5,094 nt of DNA, from NCBI GenBank assembly GCA_902783915.1, contig CACZSX010000085.1, forward strand, positions 1 through 5,094. The letters are read 5' to 3'. Both the position numbers and the translations under genes were made by a program. The stretch is from an uncultured Erysipelotrichaceae bacterium. Its GTDB lineage: Bacteria; Bacillota_I; Bacilli_A; RF39; UBA660. Shown one piece after another: positions 1 to 5,094 of the stretch. How positions within the stretch are numbered: position 1 is the first letter of the stretch; each line of letters opens with the position of its first letter. The notes under the pieces are model-generated. The model was not told where the DNA came from and did no database searches. It was given only the letters and a program-made list of their open reading frames with translations.

Positions 1-1800
1 AAAAAAGAAAGATTAAATGCAGATGTAAGTTATGAAGAGTATAAAGATGAAGAACTAAAGGAAGAAATAAAAAATATAGTTGGTGAAATGTATAGTGAGG
101 ATGAAGAAGGAAATGAAATAGATAATATTGATGTAGAAGATCCTCAGCTTAATGTAATGCTTCCATACTACAAAGAAATAGAAATGCTTGCAGGTAAAAA
201 GGTAGAGCATTTATTTGGTGGTAAAACAATATATTCTTTAGATACTAAAACACAGGAATCATTTGATTTTGATGAAGACGGTATTAAGTATCTTTGTTAT
301 GTAGATATATATAATGAACAAGATGATGAAATAAATATAATAGAAGTTAAAGCTACTACTAGTAATAAATATTTAAGTTTAGAAGCAGGATATAGAAGTA
401 CTGCAAAAGAAAAGCATGATAAATTCTCAATATTTTATAAAGATAGTAAAGGAATATTTCATTTAAAAGAAGATAATAAGAGTTGGAATATGTTAGATGA
501 AATGCCTGAATCCGAATATAGAAAAAAGAGAAATAAGTTATTAGATAAATATGACCCATGCGGTAAATATATATATGATTTATCTGTACAAAGAATGATT
601 ATAGAAGGAGATTTAAAACAACATAATTTTACCAATAAAAAGATTAATTATTATCTTGCAGTTTTAAATCATGAATATGTTTTTGATGGAACTTATAAAG
701 ATGGTAAGGCATATTATACAGATGATATTATAAGTATATTTGATTATACTAAGTTAACAGAAGAAGCATTAGAAAGAGTATATTTTGATAAAAAAGAGAT
801 TAATAGTTTCTTAAAAAATATGGATTTAAGTCCATGTAATTTGGGTAACTTTTGTGAATATAAAAAACCTAGTAAGTGTAAATTCTGTAAATTATGTATG
901 AAACATATTCCTAAATATAATTCATCATTAAGTTATATGAATAATGGGTGTGGTTTTAAAGATGAATATGGTGATACTCATAAAGGATTAGATTTAATAA
1001 ATGAAGGATATATTAATTTACTTGATATACCTGAATCATGGATAAAAAACCCTAATCATTTTATTCAAAGAGATGCTCTAATAACTGGTAAACCATATAT
1101 TAATAAATTAAAATTAAAACAAGCATTAGATAATATTAAATATCCAATATATCACTTAGATTTTGAAACATTCCCATGTCCACTACCTAGATTTAGAGGT
1201 GAAAAGTGTTATAGGCAATCACCATTTCAATTTTCATTACACATTGAAAGAACACCAGGTGCATGTGATAAAGAACTAGATCATTATGAATTTTTAAGTA
1301 GTGATCCAGCTAAAGATGAGAGAGAAGAGTTAGTAAAGAAATTAGTTGAATATATTAAACCAGATGGAACTTTATTTGCTCAGAATGTACCTTTTGAAAA
1401 AGGTAGAATTAAAGAATTAAGTGAAATATTTACAGAATATAAAGATGACTTATTAAAAATATATGAAACAGGATCTGATTTACTTTATATAGTAAAAGGT
1501 AATAAAGATTTCTATAAATCAATTGGATATGATGAAGAAGAAGCCAAAATAGTAAACTTTTATGATAGTCATCTATCTGGATCCTATTCAATTAAAAAGA
1601 CTTTACCAGTATTTAGTGATTTAAAATATGATGATCTAGATGTAAAAAATGGTACACAAGCTCTTGTTACATATGCGATGTTTAGTAGTATGTCAAAAGA
1701 AGAATTAGATTTTAAATATCATTCTTTATTAGAATATTGTAAACAAGATACATGGGCTATGGTAGTAATATTAGATAAAATTAGAAAGATGGTTGAATAA
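1..1800 (+). CDS. DUF2779 family protein: RecB/Cas4-like nuclease module plus DEDD exonuclease-like domain (5' end missing)
   Basis: The frame is open from the first base, and the ATG at 88 has no Shine-Dalgarno, so the true start lies upstream; 599 codons are visible (numbered here from base 1). After an acidic stretch (about 14-51) comes a PD-(D/E)XK-like core: Asp102 in YVDIY, then Glu115 and Lys117 in IIEVKATTS, then YDLSVQR with Gln197, as in RecB-type nucleases. A cysteine cluster follows (279, 285, 293, 296, 299). The C-terminal half is recognisable as DUF2779: YHLDFETF (Asp387, Glu389), FAQNVPFEKGR (Glu466), YDSHLSGSYSIKKTLP (Asp522) and EYCKQDTWAMV (Tyr579, Asp583). These resemble the motifs of a DEDDy 3'-5' exonuclease, with Glu in place of the usual second-motif Asp. 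The natural substrate and role of the family are not known to me. A nuclease acting on DNA or RNA in the cytoplasm is inference. The family assignment is firm and the activity is not. No terminator is evident after the stop. Confidence 0.85.
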   Translation, partial: KKERLNADVSYEEYKDEELKEEIKNIVGEMYSEDEEGNEIDNIDVEDPQLNVMLPYYKEIEMLAGKKVEHLFGGKTIYSLDTKTQESFDFDEDGIKYLCYVDIYNEQDDEINIIEVKATTSNKYLSLEAGYRSTAKEKHDKFSIFYKDSKGIFHLKEDNKSWNMLDEMPESEYRKKRNKLLDKYDPCGKYIYDLSVQRMIIEGDLKQHNFTNKKINYYLAVLNHEYVFDGTYKDGKAYYTDDIISIFDYTKLTEEALERVYFDKKEINSFLKNMDLSPCNLGNFCEYKKPSKCKFCKLCMKHIPKYNSSLSYMNNGCGFKDEYGDTHKGLDLINEGYINLLDIPESWIKNPNHFIQRDALITGKPYINKLKLKQALDNIKYPIYHLDFETFPCPLPRFRGEKCYRQSPFQFSLHIERTPGACDKELDHYEFLSSDPAKDEREELVKKLVEYIKPDGTLFAQNVPFEKGRIKELSEIFTEYKDDLLKIYETGSDLLYIVKGNKDFYKSIGYDEEEAKIVNFYDSHLSGSYSIKKTLPVFSDLKYDDLDVKNGTQALVTYAMFSSMSKEELDFKYHSLLEYCKQDTWAMVVILDKIRKMVE

Positions 1801-1810
1801 TTTGTAAACT

Positions 1811-1835
1811 TTTGTCTAAACTATTGATTGACAAA
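1811..1835. repeat. Short inverted repeat between the DUF2779 gene and rpoZ
   Basis: TTTGTC at 1811-1816 is the exact reverse complement of GACAAA at 1830-1835, with a 13-base spacer. It is followed by only three T residues, so it is not a convincing intrinsic terminator. It sits directly upstream of the -10-like box before rpoZ and could be an operator, but six base pairs in such AT-rich DNA may be chance. Confidence 0.25.
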
Positions 1836-1841
1836 TTTAAG

Positions 1842-1847
1842 TATAAT
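1842..1847 (+). promoter_or_regulatory. Candidate -10 box for rpoZ
   Basis: A perfect TATAAT lies 23 bases before the rpoZ start codon, which would put transcription start near 1854, just ahead of the Shine-Dalgarno. A perfect TTGACA lies at 1828-1833 but only 8 bases away, far from the usual 16-18, so the two cannot form a normal sigma-A pair. No good -35 is present at normal spacing (around 1819-1824). TATAAT is frequent by chance at this base composition. Confidence 0.35.
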
Positions 1848-1859
1848 ATTCTTAAAATA

Positions 1860-1867
1860 GAGGTGAT
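1860..1867 (+). promoter_or_regulatory. Ribosome binding site of rpoZ
   Basis: GAGGTGAT is an uninterrupted 8-base match to the anti-Shine-Dalgarno complement AAGGAGGTGATC. It ends three bases before the ATG at 1871 and fixes the start of this very short gene. Confidence 0.85.
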
Positions 1868-1870
1868 TAT

Positions 1871-2065
1871 ATGATTTATCCTTCAATAGATAAACTATTA
1901 AATATAGTTGATTCTAAGTATGCTCTAGTGCATATAGTATCAAGAAGAGCAAGACAAATGCATGAAGATGGTTTCTATCAAATGAGAGAAAGAGACTATA
2001 AATGTAAAAAGAATATTGGAAGGGCACTAGAAGAAGTAGCAAATGGCTTAATACATATTAAATAG
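1871..2065 (+). CDS. rpoZ: DNA-directed RNA polymerase omega subunit
   Basis: This 64-residue protein is the small omega subunit, which binds the beta' subunit and helps RNA polymerase assemble and stay stable. It opens with MIYPSIDKLL, the typical start of Firmicutes omega proteins. It continues with DSKYALVHIVSRRARQM (residues 14-30), the conserved helix in which Ser-Lys-Tyr and the Arg-Ala-Arg segment are family hallmarks, and ends with KKNIGRALEEVANGLI (residues 46-61). The length is close to that of other Firmicutes omegas (about 67 in Bacillus subtilis from memory). A strong Shine-Dalgarno fixes the start. In many Firmicutes rpoZ sits next to gmk and coaBC; here it stands alone between a DUF2779 gene and recX, with its own possible -10 box and terminator. 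The terminator's upstream arm lies inside the last seven codons, so the C-terminal sequence is partly set by RNA structure. Confidence 0.95.
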   Translation: MIYPSIDKLLNIVDSKYALVHIVSRRARQMHEDGFYQMRERDYKCKKNIGRALEEVANGLIHIK

Positions 2066-2089
2066 TATTAAGCTTTTTGTTTTATTTTT
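2046..2089 (+). terminator. Intrinsic terminator of rpoZ, overlapping the coding end
   Basis: GCTTAATAC (2046-2054) pairs perfectly with GTATTAAGC (2065-2073) across a 10-base loop, and a T-rich tract (2074-2089, interrupted by one G and one A) follows at once. The upstream arm and loop lie in rpoZ codons, and the stop codon (2063-2065) reaches the first base of the downstream arm. The stem is AU-rich with three G-C pairs, so strength may be moderate. It should separate rpoZ from recX. Confidence 0.85.
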
Positions 2090-2102
2090 AATAAAAAAGA
2101 AT

Positions 2103-2108
2103 TATAAT
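2103..2108 (+). promoter_or_regulatory. Candidate -10 box for recX
   Basis: TATAAT lies 17 bases before the recX ATG, so a transcript starting about seven bases downstream would begin at the Shine-Dalgarno itself. The -35 region falls in the T tract of the rpoZ terminator. TTGTTT at 2077-2082 is the best hexamer but leaves a 20-base spacer. A promoter is expected because rpoZ ends in a terminator; the exact position is uncertain. Confidence 0.35.
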
Positions 2109-2114
2109 ATTTTT

Positions 2115-2122
2115 AAGGAGGT
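2115..2122 (+). promoter_or_regulatory. Ribosome binding site of recX
   Basis: AAGGAGGT is a perfect 8-base Shine-Dalgarno, ending three bases before the ATG at 2126. It selects this start and predicts efficient initiation. Confidence 0.85.
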
Positions 2123-2125
2123 TAT

Positions 2126-2884
2126 ATGAGAATAAATAAATTTAAAAAAGTAGGTACTAATAAATATAGAATTTATTTTGATAATAATACATTAGTAGTT
2201 TATGAAGATGTAATATTAAAGTATAACTTATTATATAAAAAAGATATTGATTCAGATTTATTGCTTGAAATAGATAAAGATAATCTAAAAGCATCTATAT
2301 ATGATGTGGCATTAAAATATATAAGTATAAGAATGCGCTCTATAAAGGAAATGAGAGAATACTTAAATAGAAAGAAATTTGATAAAAAAGATATTGAAGA
2401 TACTATTAATAAATTAATAAATAATGGATTATTAAATGATAAATCATTTGCTATAAGCTTTGTAAATGATAAAATACATTTAACTAATAATGGTATAGAT
2501 AAAATAAGAAAAGATTTAGAAAATTTAGGAGTAGAAGAAAACTATATAAATGAAGCAATAGATAATATTGATAAAAATATATTATTAGATAAATTAAATA
2601 AGATAATTGAAAAAGAAATTAGATTAAATACTAAATTACCAATAGGTAAAATGAAAAATAAAATCATAAATAGATGTATTAATTTTGGATATAGATTAGA
2701 AGATATAAACAATATATTAGATAATTATGATTTAGTAAGTACTAGTAATATAAAAAATGATTATGATAAATTATATAAAAAATATTGTAATAAGTATGAT
2801 GAATATAAATTAAAAAATGTATTAAAATCTAAATTATATCAAAAAGGATATACTATTGAAGAAATAAATAGAATAATTGACTAA
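2126..2884 (+). CDS. recX: RecX family regulator of RecA
   Basis: This 252-residue protein matches RecX, a cytoplasmic protein that binds RecA filaments and modulates recombination and the SOS response. An N-terminal region (1-54, rich in strands, as in Firmicutes forms) precedes the diagnostic segment at residues 57-85: SIYDVALKYISIRMRSIKEM followed by REYLNRKKF. Then come IEDTINKLINNGLLNDKSFA (90-109) and IDKIRKDLENLGVEENYI (124-141). RecX is built from repeated three-helix units. Here the unit signature, a hydrophobic/Gly residue then an acidic D/E-I pair, recurs near 85-97, 134-147, 188-199 (GYRLEDINNILD) and 241-252 (GYTIEEINRIID), which suggests four units rather than the three of short RecX proteins. 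The length is close to other Firmicutes members (about 260-270). Codon use is extremely AT-rich, with long runs of Lys, Asn, Ile and Asp. recA is not in the window. Terminators on both sides suggest a single-gene transcript. Confidence 0.93.
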   Translation: MRINKFKKVGTNKYRIYFDNNTLVVYEDVILKYNLLYKKDIDSDLLLEIDKDNLKASIYDVALKYISIRMRSIKEMREYLNRKKFDKKDIEDTINKLINNGLLNDKSFAISFVNDKIHLTNNGIDKIRKDLENLGVEENYINEAIDNIDKNILLDKLNKIIEKEIRLNTKLPIGKMKNKIINRCINFGYRLEDINNILDNYDLVSTSNIKNDYDKLYKKYCNKYDEYKLKNVLKSKLYQKGYTIEEINRIID

Positions 2885-2890
2885 TGTTGT

Positions 2891-2930
2891 AAAGAATAGT
2901 AAAGATTTATTGCTCTACTATTCTTTTTTT
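2891..2930 (+). terminator. Intrinsic terminator of recX
   Basis: AAAGAATAGTA (2891-2901) pairs perfectly with TACTATTCTTT (2916-2926) across a 14-base loop, and the T run extends to 2930. It starts six bases after the recX stop codon. The reverse strand lacks a long T tract, so it is one-directional. Confidence 0.9.
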
Positions 2931-2938
2931 GTTACAAT
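2910..2938 (+). promoter_or_regulatory. Candidate promoter of ppdK inside the recX terminator
   Basis: TTGCTC (2910-2915, three of six consensus bases) and TACAAT (2933-2938, five of six) are exactly 17 bases apart. Transcription would start near 2945, giving a leader of about 19 bases. The -35 lies in the terminator loop and the spacer covers its downstream arm and T run. The spacing is ideal but the -35 is weak. Confidence 0.45.
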
Positions 2939-2950
2939 ATTATTTATGTG

Positions 2951-2956
2951 AAAGGA
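2951..2956 (+). promoter_or_regulatory. Ribosome binding site of ppdK
   Basis: AAAGGA ends seven bases before the ATG at 2964. An earlier ATG at 2946 is followed at once by TGA, so 2964 is the first usable start; it also gives the canonical N-terminus. Confidence 0.8.
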
Positions 2957-2963
2957 TGATTAT

Positions 2964-5094
2964 ATGGGAAAATACGTTTATGCCTTTGAAGAAGGTAGTA
3001 AAGATATGAGAAATCTACTTGGTGGTAAAGGTGCTAACTTAGCAGAAATGACTAATATAGGTATGCCTGTACCAAGAGGATTTACAGTTACAACAGAAGC
3101 TTGTACAAGATATTATGAGAATGGTAAGGAAATTGGTAAAGATATAGAAGATGAAATATTTACTAAACTTGCTGAATTAGAAGCTAAAACAGGAAAGAAA
3201 ATGGGAGATTTAAATAATCCATTACTTGTATCAGTACGTTCAGGTGCAAGAGCATCTATGCCTGGTATGATGGATACAGTTTTAAATCTAGGTTTAAATG
3301 ATGAAGTTGCAAAAGGATTTGCTATAGCTACAAATAATAAAAGATTTGCATATGATTCTTATAGAAGATTTATTCAAATGTTTGCAGATGTAGTTAAAGG
3401 ATATCCAAAATCATCATTTGAAAGATATTTTGATAAAATAAAAGAAGAAAAAGGTGTTAAGAGTGACCTTGAACTTACAGCAGATGATATGGAAGAGGTT
3501 ACATTAAGATTTAAAGAAAACTATAAGGAACTTGCTGGAGAAGAATTCCCACAAGATCCAAAAGTACAATTAATAGAAGCAGTTAAAGCAGTATTTAGAT
3601 CTTGGATGAATGAAAGAGCAATAGTATATAGAAGATTAAATGATATACCAAGTGATTGGGGAACAGCTGTTAATGTTCAAGAAATGGTATATGGAAACCG
3701 TGGTAATGATTGTGGTACAGGCGTTGCATTTACAAGAAATCCTGCTACAGGTGAAAAGAAATTATATGGTGAATACTTAATAAATGCGCAAGGTGAAGAT
3801 GTTGTTGCAGGTATAAGAACACCTGAACCAATTAGTAAACTAGAAAGTGATATGCCAGAAGTATATTCTGAGTTTGTAAAAATTGCTAATTTATTAGAAA
3901 ATCATTATAAAGACATGCAAGATATGGAATTTACTATAGAAAATGGTAAATTATTTATGTTACAAACTAGAAATGGTAAAAGAACTGCAGCAGCAGCACT
4001 TAAAGTAGCAGTAGATCTTGTATCTGAAGAAATGCTTACTAAAGAAGAAGCACTTCTAAGAGTTGAACCAAAACAATTAGATCAATTATTACATCCAATG
4101 TTTGATAATGAAGCATTAAAGAATGGTAAAGTAATAGCTAAAGGTTTAGCAGCATCTCCAGGTGCAGCAACAGGTAAAATTTATTTTACTGCTGAAGACG
4201 TAGTAGAAGCTAAAAAGAATGGTGAAAAAGATTTGCTATTAGTAAGATTAGAAACAAGTCCAGAAGATATAGAAGGTATGAATTATGCTAATGGAGTACT
4301 TACTATAAGAGGTGGTATGACTTCTCATGCTGCAGTAGTAGCAAGAGGTATGGGAACTTGTTGCGTATCTGGTTGTGGTGAATTAACAATTAATGAAGAA
4401 GCAAAAACTCTTACTACAAAAGATGGATTAGTATTCCATGAAGGAGATTTCATGAGTCTAGATGGCTCAACTGGTAATGTATATGGTGAACAAATTAAAA
4501 CAGTTGAACCAGAAATAAGTGGAGACTTTGAAACATTCATGAATTGGGCTGATGAAGCAAGAAGATTAAAAGTAAGAACTAATGCTGATACTCCAAAAGA
4601 TGCTATTCAAGCAAGAAAATTTGGGGCAGAAGGTATAGGCCTATGTAGAACAGAGCATATGTTCTTTGAAGAAGATAGAATATTTAATTTTAGAAGAATG
4701 ATAGCAGCAGAAACTATTGAACAAAGAGAAGAAGCACTAGAAAAGATTCTTCCATATCAAAGAAGTGACTTTGAGGGATTATTTAAAGCAATGGCACCAT
4801 ATTCAGTAACTATTCGTTACTTAGATCCACCTTTACATGAATTCTTACCACATACAGATGAAGAAATTAAACCACTTGCAGAAAGTTTAGGAATGAGTTT
4901 TGAATCATTAAAGAAAAGAGTTGAATCATTAAAAGAATTCAACCCAATGATGGGACATAGAGGATGTAGACTTGCTGTTACATATCCAGAAATAGCTAAA
5001 ATGCAAACAAGAGCTGTAATTGAAGCCGCAATAAATGTTAATAAAGAAGGTTTAAATGTAGAACCTGAAATAATGATTCCGCTAGTAGGAGAGG
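2964..5094 (+). CDS. ppdK: Pyruvate, phosphate dikinase (3' end beyond the window)
   Basis: The enzyme interconverts pyruvate, ATP and phosphate with phosphoenolpyruvate, AMP and pyrophosphate. In anaerobes it can serve glycolysis (PPi-linked) or gluconeogenesis. The visible 710 codons have no frameshift. The N-terminal ATP-grasp domain (about 1-340) shows LGGKGANLAEM with Lys22, SVRSGARASMPGMMDTVLNL with Arg92, Glu322, and Arg336 in LQTRNGKR. The phosphohistidine domain (about 380-505) holds GGMTSHAAVVARG with the catalytic His at residue 455, the same number I recall for Clostridium symbiosum PPDK. The C-terminal barrel begins near 520 with GLCRTEHMFF (Arg562) and VTIRYLDPPLHEF (Arg618), matching the pyruvate/PEP-binding Arg561 and Arg617 of that enzyme, then the conserved MMGHRGCRL. 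About 165 residues are cut off by the window end, including the expected active-site Cys. Thr453 lies two residues before the His, where plant PPDK is phospho-regulated; whether that applies here is unknown. Codon use is slightly less extreme than in recX. Confidence 0.98.
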   Translation, partial: MGKYVYAFEEGSKDMRNLLGGKGANLAEMTNIGMPVPRGFTVTTEACTRYYENGKEIGKDIEDEIFTKLAELEAKTGKKMGDLNNPLLVSVRSGARASMPGMMDTVLNLGLNDEVAKGFAIATNNKRFAYDSYRRFIQMFADVVKGYPKSSFERYFDKIKEEKGVKSDLELTADDMEEVTLRFKENYKELAGEEFPQDPKVQLIEAVKAVFRSWMNERAIVYRRLNDIPSDWGTAVNVQEMVYGNRGNDCGTGVAFTRNPATGEKKLYGEYLINAQGEDVVAGIRTPEPISKLESDMPEVYSEFVKIANLLENHYKDMQDMEFTIENGKLFMLQTRNGKRTAAAALKVAVDLVSEEMLTKEEALLRVEPKQLDQLLHPMFDNEALKNGKVIAKGLAASPGAATGKIYFTAEDVVEAKKNGEKDLLLVRLETSPEDIEGMNYANGVLTIRGGMTSHAAVVARGMGTCCVSGCGELTINEEAKTLTTKDGLVFHEGDFMSLDGSTGNVYGEQIKTVEPEISGDFETFMNWADEARRLKVRTNADTPKDAIQARKFGAEGIGLCRTEHMFFEEDRIFNFRRMIAAETIEQREEALEKILPYQRSDFEGLFKAMAPYSVTIRYLDPPLHEFLPHTDEEIKPLAESLGMSFESLKKRVESLKEFNPMMGHRGCRLAVTYPEIAKMQTRAVIEAAINVNKEGLNVEPEIMIPLVGE

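Noticed and set aside
88..90. ATG at 88 as the start of the DUF2779 gene
   Set aside because: The same frame is open back to base 1, there is no Shine-Dalgarno before 88, and family members have more N-terminal sequence.
359..559. Open frame of 66 codons on the - strand
   Set aside because: It lies wholly inside the DUF2779 coding frame opposite well-conserved protein sequence, and its product is a low-complexity Tyr/Leu/Ile string expected from the complement of AT-rich coding DNA.
279..897. Cas4 of a CRISPR adaptation module
   Set aside because: The nuclease motifs and cysteines resemble Cas4, but the C-terminal domain is DUF2779, there are no repeat-spacer units, and no cas genes are in the window.
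1801..1835. Intrinsic terminator after the DUF2779 gene
   Set aside because: The only inverted repeat has a 6-bp stem and three T residues after it, too weak to call.
1801..1870. Riboswitch or T-box leader before rpoZ
   Set aside because: The gap is only 70 bases with no structured conserved element; the gaps before recX and ppdK are equally short and filled by terminators.
4325..4540. Open frame of 71 codons on the - strand
   Set aside because: It is antisense to the phosphohistidine domain of ppdK, including the catalytic His region, and has no recognisable protein features.

Overview
The window is chromosomal, very AT-rich DNA with all four genes on the + strand and purine-rich coding strands. 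Arginine is almost always AGA, and the Shine-Dalgarno sequences are strong. The protein matches (a Firmicutes-type omega subunit, RecX, and a bacterial pyruvate phosphate dikinase numbered almost exactly like the Clostridium symbiosum enzyme) point to a low-GC anaerobic Bacillota. An uncultured gut lineage of the Erysipelotrichia/RF39 or clostridial kind is my guess and is not proven here. All six tryptophans in the readable genes are TGG and no gene uses TGA as stop, so the standard bacterial code fits and a Mycoplasma-type code is unlikely.

Layout: (1) Positions 1-1800 hold the 3' part of a large gene for a DUF2779-family protein. It joins a RecB/Cas4-like PD-(D/E)XK nuclease module, a dense cysteine cluster and a C-terminal DEDD-type exonuclease-like domain. 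(2) After a 70-base gap with a -10-like box comes rpoZ (1871-2065), whose intrinsic terminator begins inside its last codons. (3) recX (2126-2884) follows with its own Shine-Dalgarno and an 11-bp hairpin terminator just after its stop. (4) ppdK (2964 to the window end) is intact as far as visible, about 710 of roughly 875 residues.

The genes look like a chain of short, mostly separate transcription units rather than one operon: terminators follow rpoZ and recX, and each of the last three genes has a -10-like hexamer 17-25 bases before its start codon. No terminator is evident after the DUF2779 gene, so read-through into rpoZ is possible. There is no obvious shared pathway. RecX acts on RecA, the DUF2779 protein is probably a nuclease of unknown role, omega belongs to RNA polymerase, and PpdK is central carbon metabolism. 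I see no mobile element, CRISPR array, tRNA, rRNA or riboswitch, and no stretch over 300 bases without a gene. The most interesting element is the dual-nuclease DUF2779 protein with its unusual cysteine cluster and an apparent insertion inside the nuclease core.
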